A program made the translations under genes and the position numbers. Below the pieces are notes generated by a model. The model was not told where the DNA came from. It saw only the letters and a list, made by a program, of their open reading frames with translations, and did not search any database. Positions 54,221 through 63,366 of a stretch of DNA of 64,000 bases are shown here, piece after piece; within the stretch, counting starts at the first letter, position 1; each line of letters begins with the position of its first letter. Origin of the DNA: Paraburkholderia phenoliruptrix (GTDB lineage Bacteria; Pseudomonadota; Gammaproteobacteria; Burkholderiales; Burkholderiaceae); NCBI RefSeq assembly GCF_902859825.1, contig NZ_CADIKB010000001.1, positions 62,001 to 126,000 of the forward strand, written 5' to 3'.

Positions 54221-54678
54221 CAGCTGCGCTTGCAGAAAATCGCCGTGATGAGCGGCGCCACGCGGTGCACGATTGCGGTGCCGCCCGCCGCCGTCACCGC
54301 GTCCCGCACCTTCGATTCGCTCCCGAACACCACCACGCCATACGCCGAGCGCGCGACCGGCTCGCCGTCTCCCACGCGAAACATCGGGTCGTCCTTCTCG
54401 TAGCCGACCACTGCAAACACGTGGAACCCGAATGCGGTCAGGTCCGCGCCTTGCGCGGGAGAGAAGGCATTGATCGAATTGCTTTCGACCCGCGTGGGCT
54501 TCGGATCGATCAGTTGCTGCCCGGCCAGATCGGCGATGAACTGATGGCCGGTTTCGTTGCACGTGAGCGGCGTGTCGAGCGCAGCCGCGTGGGCGGCAGG
54601 CGGCAGCGCCCCGGCCGCGATGGCGAGGGCGGCGCAACGCAAAGCATGCCCTGCGGCGGACGGAAAAAGACGTTTCAT
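54220..54678 (-). CDS. Exported hypothetical protein
   Basis: The 152-residue protein starts MKRLFPSAAGHALRCAALAI, a signal peptide ending near AAHA-A. The mature domain (QFIADLAGQQLIDPKPTRVE, then YGVVVFGSESKVRDAVTAAG) has Cys residues near both ends (LTCNETG and IFCKRS) that could form a disulfide. ATG 54678 is preferred to far-upstream in-frame codons, which lack a signal-like start. Function not recognised. Confidence 0.7.
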   Translation of the reverse strand: MKRLFPSAAGHALRCAALAIAAGALPPAAHAAALDTPLTCNETGHQFIADLAGQQLIDPKPTRVESNSINAFSPAQGADLTAFGFHVFAVVGYEKDDPMFRVGDGEPVARSAYGVVVFGSESKVRDAVTAAGGTAIVHRVAPLITAIFCKRS

Positions 54679-54946
54679 AACGAGGACGGCGGCATGGTTC
54701 GATGAAGCGCAATGTAGTGTGTTCACAACGCTCAGCGCCGCAAAAACGCGGGCCGGCGAGCCCGCGAACAGGTTGCACATCGAAGTGATCCGGCGGGACA
54801 AACGCAACAGGATTCGCACTTTATCGCGATTCGGAAAATCCTGCTTCGTGTGCGGGCCCCCGGCGACGCCTCGCCGACCCGACGGACTGCGAAGAAACTA
54901 ACAGGAAGAAAGCAATCTTTTGCGATCCCGTATATATTTCCGGGTT

Positions 54947-55648
54947 ATGAATTCAAGACCGCCTACTCCAATTAACGTAGCGCCGCCCAGAACGTGGGAC
55001 GCGCGCCTTGCCCGCCGGCTCGTGACACCGCTCGTGAACACGCGGGTCTCGCCTAATCACCTGACCACGCTGCGCCTTCTGATCGGCGTCGCGGGCGCGC
55101 TCTGCCTCGCGCGCGGGGGCTTTGCGTGGGCCAATGCCGGCGCCGTTCTGATCGTGTTGTCCAATTTCGTCGACCATACGGACGGGGAGCTCGCGCGCAT
55201 CGGCGGGAAGTCGAGCCGGATCGGTCATTTTTACGACCTCGCATCAGACGCCCTCGTCACGGTGATGTTGTTCGTCGGCATGGGGGTCGGCGCGGGCGCG
55301 TCGACGCTCGGCGGGTTCACGGTGGATGCGGGCTGGCTCGGCGCCGTTGCCGGCGTCGCGGTCGCGCTGATTTTCTTCCTGCGCATGCGCATCGAGGAAA
55401 TGGCGGGCAAGGCCGGCACGAAGCAGGCCGCGGTGGGCGGCTTCGAAACCGAAGACGTGTTGTATTTGCTGCCCATCGTCACGTTGACGAGCGTGGTCAT
55501 GCCGTTCGTCGTGGTCGCGTCCATCGGCGCGCCGCTTTTTGCGGTGTGGGTCGTGGTCGACTACTGGCGCGTCGCGCGCCGTAGCGCGAAGCCGTCCGCG
55601 GCCGGCGCGGCGGCTTGCGAAACGGCTCAGGCGTGGGCGAGCAAATGA
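54947..55648 (+). CDS. CDP-alcohol phosphatidyltransferase family membrane enzyme
   Basis: The 233-residue integral membrane protein carries the complete family signature D-G-x2-A-R-x8-G-x3-D-x3-D (from DGELARIGGK to FYDLASD). About six hydrophobic segments follow. These enzymes transfer a phosphoalcohol from CDP-alcohol, or displace CMP from CDP-diacylglycerol, to make phospholipids. Head of a four-gene operon: its stop overlaps the next start by 4 bases (ATGA). With the nucleotidyltransferase three genes on, it probably builds an unusual CDP-activated head group. Substrate unknown. Confidence 0.85.
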   Translation: MNSRPPTPINVAPPRTWDARLARRLVTPLVNTRVSPNHLTTLRLLIGVAGALCLARGGFAWANAGAVLIVLSNFVDHTDGELARIGGKSSRIGHFYDLASDALVTVMLFVGMGVGAGASTLGGFTVDAGWLGAVAGVAVALIFFLRMRIEEMAGKAGTKQAAVGGFETEDVLYLLPIVTLTSVVMPFVVVASIGAPLFAVWVVVDYWRVARRSAKPSAAGAAACETAQAWASK

Positions 55649-56499
55649 GTCCTAACGTGAGTCCTTCCGCCGAAGACGACGTGACGGCAACGGCTCTTCA
55701 GGAACACGCAGTCGCTGCGGTTCATGCACCCACGGCGCCCCCGGTGGCGCCTGACGCCGACCGGGCGGTGGCGAGCCGCACCCGCGCATTCGACAATGCG
55801 CGCCTGCGCAAGGACTTCGCCGACCAGGGCGCGTTCCTCTATATGGAGGACTTTCTTGCGCCGGAAGTCACCGCGCAGCTCGTGCACAGCGCGCGTGCGC
55901 TCGTCGACGAAGTGAACCGCAATTACCTGCCGGGCCACAAGCAGGGCGGCAGCGTGAGCCGTCATACGATCGACCGTCTGGCGCCGTTCATCGCCGAACT
56001 GTATCGCTCGAAGGCGCTGATCGGCTGGCTCGAGCAACTGAGCGGCGACAAGCTGCAAGTGTCGCCGGCCGACGACCCGCATGCCTACGCGCTCTATTAC
56101 TACACGCGGCCGGGCGACCACATCGGCTGGCACTACGATACGTCGTACTACGACGGCCGCCGCTACACGTTGCTGCTCGGTGTGATCGACGAGTCGTCGT
56201 GCCGGCTCGACTACGAACTGCATACGCGCGATCCGGATGTGCCGGATCAACCGGGCTCGGTGCAGATTCCGCCGGGCGGCCTCGTGTTTTTCGACGGCGA
56301 CAAGCTGCGCCATCGCATCACGCCGGCCGGGCCGAACGAAATGCGCGTGTCGCTCACGTTCGAATACGTCACGGATCCGAACATGCGTCCGTGGCGCCGC
56401 TTCGTTTCCAACATGAAAGACGCGATTGCGTACTTCGGGTTTCGCCAGGTGTTTCGCCAGATGACTCGGGCGAAGGCGCGCGGCAAGGACGGCGCATGA
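55645..56499 (+). CDS. Fe(II)/2-oxoglutarate-dependent oxygenase
   Basis: The 284-residue protein has a double-stranded beta-helix oxygenase domain with the facial triad: H-x-D in IGWHYDTSYYDG and the distal His in DGDKLRHRITPAGPNEMRVS, where Arg is the 2-oxoglutarate anchor. Asp is present rather than Gly/Ala, so it should hydroxylate or desaturate rather than halogenate, although the layout resembles HalD/BesD-related proteins. The N-terminal 50 residues are variable. ATG 55645 overlaps the previous gene and its stop overlaps the next. The substrate is probably the lipid, its head group or a precursor made by the operon. Confidence 0.82.
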   Translation: MSPNVSPSAEDDVTATALQEHAVAAVHAPTAPPVAPDADRAVASRTRAFDNARLRKDFADQGAFLYMEDFLAPEVTAQLVHSARALVDEVNRNYLPGHKQGGSVSRHTIDRLAPFIAELYRSKALIGWLEQLSGDKLQVSPADDPHAYALYYYTRPGDHIGWHYDTSYYDGRRYTLLLGVIDESSCRLDYELHTRDPDVPDQPGSVQIPPGGLVFFDGDKLRHRITPAGPNEMRVSLTFEYVTDPNMRPWRRFVSNMKDAIAYFGFRQVFRQMTRAKARGKDGA

Positions 56500-57530
56500 G
56501 TCGCGCGGCCCTGATTCTGCTGTCGATCGGGACGGCGCTGTTTGTTGGCCTGCTCGCGTGGCAGGGCTTCGGTTCCGTTGTGTCGACGCTGCTGGCAGCC
56601 GGCTGGGGACTTGCGCTCGTGGCGGCGTTCCACGTCGTGCCGCTCGCGCTCGACGCCGGCGCGATCTCCGTGCTGTTGCCGCGCCGCCGCTCCGACGGCG
56701 CGTCTCATCCTCATCATCCCCCGTTGCCGCTGCGCGACGCGCTGTTCGCGCGCTGGATCGGCGAATCCGTGAACAGCCTGCTGCCCGCGGGCCAGATCGG
56801 CGGGCCGGTCGTGATGGTGCGGCAACTGTCGCAACGCGGCATGCGCATGCGCGACGCGGCCGCGGCCATCACCGTGAGCACGACGGCGCAGGCGCTTGCG
56901 CAGATCATCTTTGCATTGTTCGGGCTGCTGATGTTCGGCGCCTACGCCGCACACGGCGCGCTGCACGATCTGCAAACGGCCACGCTGATTGCAACGGCCG
57001 TGCTCGGCGGCATGATCGCCGGCTTCTATTATGCGCAGCGGCGCGGGCTCTTCGGCCGCCTGCTCGGCGTGCTTTCGAAAGTATTCGGCAAGCGCGACTG
57101 GTCCGGCCTCATGACCCGCGCCGAAGCCGTCGACGCCGCCGTCCAGGCCATGTACCGCGAGCGCGGCCGCGTGGCGGCGAGCTTCGCGCTCAGCCTCGCG
57201 GGCTGGATCGTCGGCACGGTGGAGGTGTGGCTCGCGCTGCGTTTTCTCGGCCATCCCGTGGATTGGGTCGACGCGCTGTTGCTCGAAAGCCTCGGTCAGG
57301 CGATTCGTGGCGCGGCTTTCATGATTCCCGGCTCGCTCGGCGTGCAGGAAGGCGGCTATCTGCTGCTCGCGCCCCTCGCAGGTTTGCCGCCCGAGGCGGC
57401 GCTCGCGCTCTCGCTCGCCAAGCGCGCGCGCGAAATCCTGCTAGGCTTGCCGGGCCTCCTGGTGTTGCATTTCAGCGAAAGAAGCTGGCAGCGGCGGCGT
57501 GCCCTTGGGCGCGTTCCCGCCGTCGATTAA
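56496..57530 (+). CDS. UPF0104/YbhN-like (HpnL-type) integral membrane protein
   Basis: The 344-residue protein is of the lysylphosphatidylglycerol synthetase TM-like family. Membrane segments start at ALILLSIGTALFVGLLAW. Family motifs are WIGESVNSLLPAGQIGGPVV and the C-terminal AFMIPGSLGVQEGGYLLLAP. Relatives (AglD, HpnL, MprF flippase domain) move lipids or lipid-linked intermediates across the membrane. Overlap by ATGA with the oxygenase gene. In this operon it is the likely lipid flippase. Confidence 0.82.
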   Translation: MSRAALILLSIGTALFVGLLAWQGFGSVVSTLLAAGWGLALVAAFHVVPLALDAGAISVLLPRRRSDGASHPHHPPLPLRDALFARWIGESVNSLLPAGQIGGPVVMVRQLSQRGMRMRDAAAAITVSTTAQALAQIIFALFGLLMFGAYAAHGALHDLQTATLIATAVLGGMIAGFYYAQRRGLFGRLLGVLSKVFGKRDWSGLMTRAEAVDAAVQAMYRERGRVAASFALSLAGWIVGTVEVWLALRFLGHPVDWVDALLLESLGQAIRGAAFMIPGSLGVQEGGYLLLAPLAGLPPEAALALSLAKRAREILLGLPGLLVLHFSERSWQRRRALGRVPAVD

Positions 57531-57559
57531 ACTCCCGTATCTTTTCAAAAGGACCACGC

Positions 57560-58324
57560 ATGCGTGCCATCATCCTCGCTGCGGGCCTCGGCCTGCGTCT
57601 CCAGCAACCGCCGGAAGCCCAGTTCCCGAAATGCCTGTTGCAGTTCGACGGCATGAGCCTGCTCGAACGGCACCTGCAGATGCTGGAAACCGCCGGCGTG
57701 ACCGAAGTCGTGCTGGCGCTCGGCTTTCAGCCGGAGTCGGTGCAGGCGGAGCTGGCGCGCATCGACTGGCCGCACGAGGTCGAAACCGTGCTCAACACGC
57801 GCTACGATCTGGGCAGCGTGCTGACGGTGCACACGGTCGCCGAGGCGCTGACGCGCGGCGGCGACGTGCTGCTGATGGACGCCGACGTGCTGTACGACGA
57901 GCGCATTCTGGCCGCGCTGGTGGCGGGCGAAACGGTCAACCGCCTGCTGATCGACCGCGATTTCGAAACCGGCGACGAGCCCGTCAAGCTCTGTCTGAAA
58001 GACGGCGTGCCGGTCGAGTTGCGCAAGCAGCTCGCGGTGAATCTGGAATACGACACCATCGGCGAATCGGTCGGCTTTTTCCGCTTCCGCGAAGAAACGG
58101 CGCGGCGCTTTGCGCAAATCGTGGCGGGTTATATCGACAGCGGCCGGGCGAACATGCCGCACGAGGAAGCCGTGCGCGATCTGTTGCTCGAGCGCAGCCA
58201 GGTGTTCGATACCGCCGACGTGACCGGCGCCCCGTGGATCGAAATCGACTTCCCGAACGACGTGGCGCGTGCCACGACCGAGATCCTGCCGCAGCTGCAG
58301 CCGCTCGTCAGCGCTTCTCGCTGA
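57560..58324 (+). CDS. Nucleotidyltransferase (sugar/inositol-phosphate or phosphocholine type)
   Basis: The 254-residue NTP_transferase-fold protein has AIILAAGLGLRLQ (G-x-G-x-R), FPKCLLQFDGMSLLERHLQM, and the metal-binding Asp in DVLLMDADVLYDERILAALV. The nearest functional types are LicC phosphocholine cytidylyltransferase and inositol-1-phosphate cytidylyltransferase, whose products feed CDP-alcohol phosphatidyltransferases such as the one heading this operon. It starts 29 bp after the flippase-like gene. A hairpin follows it, closing the operon. Confidence 0.82.
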   Translation: MRAIILAAGLGLRLQQPPEAQFPKCLLQFDGMSLLERHLQMLETAGVTEVVLALGFQPESVQAELARIDWPHEVETVLNTRYDLGSVLTVHTVAEALTRGGDVLLMDADVLYDERILAALVAGETVNRLLIDRDFETGDEPVKLCLKDGVPVELRKQLAVNLEYDTIGESVGFFRFREETARRFAQIVAGYIDSGRANMPHEEAVRDLLLERSQVFDTADVTGAPWIEIDFPNDVARATTEILPQLQPLVSASR

Positions 58325-58331
58325 ATGGCGA

Positions 58332-58354
58332 AGAGCCGGCTTTATGCCGGCTCT
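58332..58354 (+). terminator. Hairpin closing the lipid-type operon
   Basis: AGAGCCGGC-TTTAT-GCCGGCTCT is a perfect 9-bp stem with a 5-base loop, 7 bp after the stop codon. No T-tract follows. Confidence 0.55.
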
Positions 58355-58443
58355 GCGTCGTGGAATGGCTTTGCATGGGGATCGGCGCAACATTCGTTGC
58401 CGCTGCAATGCCATAATCGACGCTTTATATCGACGCGACGGCC

Positions 58444-59868
58444 TTGTCACCCGTCGCCCAGCCAATGCCCTTCGCTTTAGGCGCTTTCATTGTTCCGCTG
58501 ATCGTCGCGTGCGCGATGTTCATGGAAAACGTGGACGGCACGGTTATCGTGACGTCGCTGCCTGTGCTGGCCCGCGATCTCGGCCAGGATCCCATCACCT
58601 TGAAGCTGGCCGTCACGGCGTATGTGATCGGCCTCGGCGTCTTCATTCCGATTTGCGGCTGGGTGGCGGACCGCTTTGGTTCGCGCACGGTGTTTCGCAC
58701 GGCCATCGGCATCTTCATGGCCGGCTCGCTGATGTGCGCGGCGTCGACGTCGCTCGGCATGTTTGTGGTCGCGCGCTTCGTGCAGGGCATTGGCGGCGCG
58801 ATGATGGTTCCGGTGGGCCGCATCATCATCTTTCGCTCCGTGCCGAAGCCGGACTTCATACGCGCGGTCAATTATCTGACGGTGCCGGCGCTGCTCGGGC
58901 CCGTGGTCGGTCCGCCGCTCGGCGGCTTCATCACGACGTATCTGCATTGGCGCCTGATTTTCTTCGTCAACCTTCCGATTGGCCTGCTCGGCATCTGGCT
59001 CGCCAATAAGCATATCGCCAATGTGCGCGAAGCGCATCCCGGCCGGCTCGACTGGATCGGCTTTCTGCTGTCCGCGAGCGGCGCGTCGCTCTTCATGCTC
59101 GGGCTTTCGCTCGTGGGCGGCGAGCTGGTGTCGAACACGGTGTCGTTCGGCATGTGCGCGGTGGGCGTCGTGCTGCTCTTCATTTACGTGCTGTACGCGA
59201 ATCGCGTCGAATTGCCGGTGCTCGATCTGCGCCTCTTGCGCATTCCGAGCTTTCACGCGAGCGTGGCGGGCGGGTCGCTCTTTCGCATCGGCTTGGGCGC
59301 CGTGCCGTTTCTGTTGCCGCTTGCGTTGCAGGAAGGGCTTGGCATGACGGCGTTCGTGTCGGGCTCGATTACCTGCGCGTCGGCGTTCGGCTCGATTTTC
59401 ATGAAGGCGGCGGCCTCGCGCATCCTCGAACGATTCGGTTTTCGCACGGTGCTCATGTTCAATGCGGGCTGCGCGGGCGTGGCCATAGCGATTTACGGTT
59501 TGTTCTTTCCCGGCACGCCGCATTGGCTGATCTGGTGCGTCGTGCTGTTCGGCGGTTTCTTTCCGTCGCTTCAGTTCACTTCGCTGAACACGCTGGCGTA
59601 TGCCGACATTCCGAGCCGAGACGTGGGCCGCGCAACGAGCGTCGCCAGTGTGATCCAGCAGCTTTCGCTCGGGCTCGGCGTGACCATCGCGGGCATCGTG
59701 CTGCAGATCTCGCACAACGTGCAGGGCCATTCGAGCATCGTTTTCTCCGACTTCTGGCCGGCGTTCCTCGTGGTCGGCCTGTTCTCGTTTCTGTCGATTC
59801 CGGTCACCGCGCGCCTGCCGCACGGCGCCGGCGACGAGATCGCACGCGGCCGGCGCGGCAGCGCATGA
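58444..59868 (+). CDS. MFS multidrug efflux transporter, DHA2/EmrB-QacA type
   Basis: The 474-residue protein has about 13-14 hydrophobic segments and the DHA2 motifs: FMENVDGTVIVTSLPVLARD in TM1, GWVADRFGSRTVFRTAIGIF (motif A), FVQGIGGAMMVPVGRIIIFR, and GPVVGPPLGGFITTYLHWRL (motif C). It exports drugs or metabolites using the proton gradient. The first codon may be TTG 58444 or ATG 58465; neither has a good ribosome site. It stands between the lipid-type operon and the ectoine importer, without clear link to either. Confidence 0.88.
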   Translation: MSPVAQPMPFALGAFIVPLIVACAMFMENVDGTVIVTSLPVLARDLGQDPITLKLAVTAYVIGLGVFIPICGWVADRFGSRTVFRTAIGIFMAGSLMCAASTSLGMFVVARFVQGIGGAMMVPVGRIIIFRSVPKPDFIRAVNYLTVPALLGPVVGPPLGGFITTYLHWRLIFFVNLPIGLLGIWLANKHIANVREAHPGRLDWIGFLLSASGASLFMLGLSLVGGELVSNTVSFGMCAVGVVLLFIYVLYANRVELPVLDLRLLRIPSFHASVAGGSLFRIGLGAVPFLLPLALQEGLGMTAFVSGSITCASAFGSIFMKAAASRILERFGFRTVLMFNAGCAGVAIAIYGLFFPGTPHWLIWCVVLFGGFFPSLQFTSLNTLAYADIPSRDVGRATSVASVIQQLSLGLGVTIAGIVLQISHNVQGHSSIVFSDFWPAFLVVGLFSFLSIPVTARLPHGAGDEIARGRRGSA

Positions 59869-59910
59869 TCGTGTGAAGCAGCGTGAAGCGGCGGGAGACC
59901 CGCGAGAGCG

Positions 59911-60804
59911 CTACACCGCTTCCTTCACCGCGCGCAGGAACTGCTGCGTGCGCTCATGCTGTGGGGCGCTGAAGAACTGCTGCGGCGGTCCCTGCTCGAT
60001 GATCTTGCCTTGCGAGAAAAAGCACACACGGTCCGCGAATTCGCGCGCGAAACCCATTTGATGCGTCACCATCAGCATGGTCAGGTTGTGCTCGCTGCCG
60101 AGGCGCCGAATCACGTTCAGCACTTCGCCGCATAATTCGGGGTCGAGCGCCGAAGTCACTTCGTCGAACAGCATCACCTTGGGCCGCATGGCAAGCGCCC
60201 GCGCGATCGCCACGCGCTGTTGCTGGCCGCCGGATAACTGCGACGGATAGTGGTTGCATTTGTCCTCGAGTCCGACGAGCGACAACAGATCGCGCGCCCG
60301 CTCGGTCGCCTCCTTGCGCGAGAGGCCGAGCACCTGCATCGGCGCTTCTATCGTGTTGGCGAGCGCCGTCATGTGCGGAAACAGATTGAAGCTTTGAAAC
60401 ACCATACCGATCTTGCTGCGCACGCGCCGCAGATGTTTCGGCGATGCCGGCACCAGTTCGTCGTTCTTTCGCATGTGCGTAAGCGGTTCGCCGTCCACTT
60501 CGATCATGCCGCCCGTGAGCGGGTCCAGTGTCATCAGCACGCGCAACAGCGTCGACTTGCCCGACCCGCTCGGACCGATGATCGCGACTTTCTCGTTGCG
60601 GCCAATGTCCAGGTCAAGTTCGTCGAGCACCGTGAGCGCGCCATAGCGCTTCGTGACGCCGACGAAGCGCACCATGGGCGCCTCGCCCGGCACGCCGGCC
60701 TGCGGCTCGAGTACGGAAGCGGGATCGTCTCGTTTCATCGGGTTCTCCACGGCAAAGGCAGAATGTGACGGGGTCAGGGCGTCGACGTCGGTCTTCACGG
60801 TCAT
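59911..60804 (-). CDS. ehuA: Ectoine/hydroxyectoine ABC importer ATP-binding protein
   Basis: The 297-residue polar-amino-acid-type ATPase has Walker A GPSGSGKST, FQSFNLFPHMTALANTIEAP, signature LSGGQQQRVAIARA, Walker B VMLFDEVTSALDPELCGEV, and the switch His in MVTHQMGFAREFA. The N-terminus is about 45 residues longer than usual. ATG 60804 overlaps the end of ehuD by 4 bases. The assignment to ectoine rests mainly on the strong EhuB match at the start of the operon and on the adjacent EnuR-like regulator. Confidence 0.85.
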   Translation of the reverse strand: MTVKTDVDALTPSHSAFAVENPMKRDDPASVLEPQAGVPGEAPMVRFVGVTKRYGALTVLDELDLDIGRNEKVAIIGPSGSGKSTLLRVLMTLDPLTGGMIEVDGEPLTHMRKNDELVPASPKHLRRVRSKIGMVFQSFNLFPHMTALANTIEAPMQVLGLSRKEATERARDLLSLVGLEDKCNHYPSQLSGGQQQRVAIARALAMRPKVMLFDEVTSALDPELCGEVLNVIRRLGSEHNLTMLMVTHQMGFAREFADRVCFFSQGKIIEQGPPQQFFSAPQHERTQQFLRAVKEAV

Positions 60805-61460
60805 GGCAACCTCAAACCGTATTCGAGCCGCCGCACAAGTTGCGCGAAGGTCACGCTGATCAGCAGGAAGAAAATGCCGGCGAGCGTGATCGGCTCAAGG
60901 TAGCGGAATGTCTCCGAGCCGATGTTCTTGGCCTGCTGCATCAATTCGACGACGGTAATCGCCGAGAGCACCGGCGTGTCCTTGAACATCGCGACCAGAT
61001 AGTTGCCGAGCGCGGGAATCACCGGACGGATCGCCTGCGGCAAGATCACGCCGCGGTAGGTGCGCCACGGCGACAACGACAGCGCGCAAGCCGCCTCCCA
61101 CTGGCCGCGCGCCACGCCGTTCAGGCCCGCGCGGTACACCTCCGACGTGTAGCACGCATAGTGCAGCGCGATACCAACCGTGCCCGCCGTCAATGCCGAC
61201 ATCGTGATGCCATACACCGGCAGCACATAAAAAAGTACGTACACCTGAATCAGCAACGGCGTGCTGCGAATGAATTCGACGATAAAACCCACGGTGCGCG
61301 ATACCGCCTTGACGGGGCTGCGCCGCAGCACGGCCAGCACGAGCCCGAGCACGAGCGCGATGGCGAAACCGATCAACGTGATAAAGATGGTATACATCGA
61401 TGCGCGCAGCAGCGCAGGCAGAATCTGCCCGGCGTAATGCAGATCGAAGAAGCTGTTCAT
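60801..61460 (-). CDS. ehuD: Ectoine/hydroxyectoine ABC importer permease EhuD
   Basis: The 219-residue HisM-type permease starts MNSFFDLHYAGQILPALLRA at ATG 61460, overlapping the ehuC stop (ATGA). It has about five membrane segments, FIRSTPLLIQVYVLFYVLPV, and the EAA-like loop GQWEAACALSLSPWRTYRGV that contacts EhuA. It pairs with EhuC. Confidence 0.85.
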   Translation of the reverse strand: MNSFFDLHYAGQILPALLRASMYTIFITLIGFAIALVLGLVLAVLRRSPVKAVSRTVGFIVEFIRSTPLLIQVYVLFYVLPVYGITMSALTAGTVGIALHYACYTSEVYRAGLNGVARGQWEAACALSLSPWRTYRGVILPQAIRPVIPALGNYLVAMFKDTPVLSAITVVELMQQAKNIGSETFRYLEPITLAGIFFLLISVTFAQLVRRLEYGLRLP

Positions 61461-62116
61461 CGGGCGGCCCTCTGCAGAATGCCGTGGCTCACGCGGCGCT
61501 CGAAATGCCGCATCACTGCAACCAGAACCTGCGCGAGCACGAAGTAGATCACAAGCGTCAGCATAAAAATTTCCGCAGTCCTGAAGGTCGCCTCGTCGAG
61601 TTGCCGCGCGCGAAACGTCAGATCGGACAAGGTGATGAGCGATACGAGCGAGGTGCCTTTCAGCAGCTCGATCATCAGATTGGTGGCGGGCGGCAGCGCG
61701 TTGATCATCGCTTGCGGCAATACGATGCGGCGCATGCGGGTGAGCGGCGACAGGTTCAGCGCGAGCGCGGCTTCGAACTGTCCGCCGGGCACTGAGCGCA
61801 GCGCGCCGCGCAGAATCTCCGAACCGTATGCGCCGTAATGCAAACCCAGTCCGACGATAGCGACGGTAAACGGCGTCATTTCGATGCGAAACGGCGGCAG
61901 CGGGAGCACGAAGAAAAACCAGAATAGTTGCACGAGCAACGAGGTGCCGCGGAATATCTCGACGTAAGCGTTGCCGAGCCAGCGCAGCGGCGCCCACGGC
62001 GCGAGCTTGGCGGCGGTGGCGACGAACGCCATGACGATTGCAAGGACCGTCGCACAGGCGGCGATCTCGATGGTCACGAGCGTGCCTTGCAGCAGCAGGG
62101 GAAGCAGTTCACGCAT
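61457..62116 (-). CDS. ehuC: Ectoine/hydroxyectoine ABC importer permease EhuC
   Basis: The 219-residue permease starts MRELLPLLLQGTLVTIEIAA at ATG 62116 behind GAGGAACC. Family features are EIFRGTSLLVQLFWFFFVLP and the coupling loop GGQFEAALALNLSPLTRMRR. It forms the heterodimeric channel with EhuD. It follows ehuB after 85 bp. Confidence 0.85.
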   Translation of the reverse strand: MRELLPLLLQGTLVTIEIAACATVLAIVMAFVATAAKLAPWAPLRWLGNAYVEIFRGTSLLVQLFWFFFVLPLPPFRIEMTPFTVAIVGLGLHYGAYGSEILRGALRSVPGGQFEAALALNLSPLTRMRRIVLPQAMINALPPATNLMIELLKGTSLVSLITLSDLTFRARQLDEATFRTAEIFMLTLVIYFVLAQVLVAVMRHFERRVSHGILQRAAR

Positions 62117-62201
62117 GGCGGTTCCTCGCTTGCATGACGGCGTGTGCGCCGCACACGCCTTAAAAATCGGCGCTAGCACTCGCCGGCGCCTCCAGATTCG
62201 C

Positions 62202-63056
62202 TTATTTGCCGCAGATGTCGGCGGCAGTGCGCGTCGTCAGATTGGTCTTGTCGAAACCGAACGGCGCGACGGTTTGAAGATGGTCGGGTGTGCCGAGCCA
62301 GTCGTGCAACTGCTTGTTGACCGCATCGCGCAAGTCCGTGTCTTCGGGACGGAATGCGAGCGCGCCATAGCCGGTGTGCTTTGCGTCGTCGGTGAAGTTC
62401 GCCACGACCTCGACCTGATCGGAAGCTTTCGCGGCGAGGCCCTTCATGGTGAGCGCGGTGCCGGCTGCGGCGTCGGCGCGGCGTGCGCGCACGGCTTGCA
62501 ATTGCGCGGTCGTATCCGGCACCTGCATGAACTGCGCGTCTTTCACACCGGCATCGCGCGAGTTGGCGAGCTCCACTGCGCCGGCCATGACTGCGAGCTT
62601 GAGGTCCGGTTGCTTGCCGATATCCGCGTAGCTATGAAGGTTCTTCGGGTTGCCCTTGGGCACGAGCAACGTGTCCTGAATCTGGTACTGCGGATTGGCG
62701 AATGCGACCTGCTTGCAGCGCTCCGGCGTAATGTACATGCCGGCCGCAATGACGTCGAAGCGGCCCGCGCGCAGGCCCGGAATCAGCGAGCCCCATTCGG
62801 TCAGCACGCCGTCCACTTTCTTCACGCCCATCTTCGCGAAGATTTTGCGGGCGATTTCCGGGGATTCGCCTGTCACCTTGCCATCAGGCGTGGTGTAGGC
62901 GAAAGGCGCTTCGTTCGCATAGCCGATCCGCACTTCGCCGGTGCGCTGGATGCGCTGCAACGTCGTTTCCGCCGACGCATGCTGCGCCGGCACGGCCAGG
63001 GTCGCGGCAGCGACACAGAGGGCTCCGAGCAATCCTGAAGTGCGCTTCGCTTTCAT
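62202..63056 (-). CDS. ehuB: Ectoine/hydroxyectoine-binding protein EhuB
   Basis: The 284-residue periplasmic protein has a signal peptide (MKAKRTSGLLGALCVAAATL, cleavage after ASA). The mature sequence RIGYANEAPFAYTTPDGKVT, then VLTEWGSLIPGLRAGRFDVI and GMYITPERCKQVAFANP, is the typical EhuB pattern of aromatic cage residues for ectoine. It captures ectoines released by osmostressed cells as compatible solutes or nutrients. First gene of ehuBCDA and divergent from the EnuR-like regulator. Confidence 0.9.
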   Translation of the reverse strand: MKAKRTSGLLGALCVAAATLAVPAQHASAETTLQRIQRTGEVRIGYANEAPFAYTTPDGKVTGESPEIARKIFAKMGVKKVDGVLTEWGSLIPGLRAGRFDVIAAGMYITPERCKQVAFANPQYQIQDTLLVPKGNPKNLHSYADIGKQPDLKLAVMAGAVELANSRDAGVKDAQFMQVPDTTAQLQAVRARRADAAAGTALTMKGLAAKASDQVEVVANFTDDAKHTGYGALAFRPEDTDLRDAVNKQLHDWLGTPDHLQTVAPFGFDKTNLTTRTAADICGK

Positions 63057-63366
63057 ATCGATTCCGTTGTGTGACCTAATGAATAAGGTGATGAATGCCG
63101 CGACGCATCATGCGCGCGCCAACCCGAAGGGCCGCCGATGCCGCGTCCTGCAGGCCTCCTGCTGCAACCCTGAATGCAGCATACAAAGCCAATTTTTTAA
63201 TCCGATTGCTCTAGGACAATAATTTTCCGGGCCTGTTTCGCGGCACTATGGGAAACGGCGATGCCCGGCGCGGCGGCTCTTTGAATGGGCGCGATGCAAG
63301 GGTATACGACGACCAAGCAAGAGCTTGTCGCACGGGCTCGCAACAGCGGAATGACGGAGGACGCAA
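63057..63366. promoter_or_regulatory. Divergent ehuB/enuR control region
   Basis: This 310-bp region separates ehuB from the MocR/GntR-type gene. An AT-rich part (about 63185-63230), with TTGCTC at 63205-63210 and AATAAT about 10 bp on, lies in the middle and probably holds the promoters and the EnuR operator. The exact sites cannot be fixed by eye. Otherwise no gene. Confidence 0.4.

Noticed and set aside
58477..59823. A 448-codon open frame on the minus strand
   Set aside because: Antisense of the MFS transporter; extremely rich in Arg, His and Glu, as expected for the complement of hydrophobic codons.
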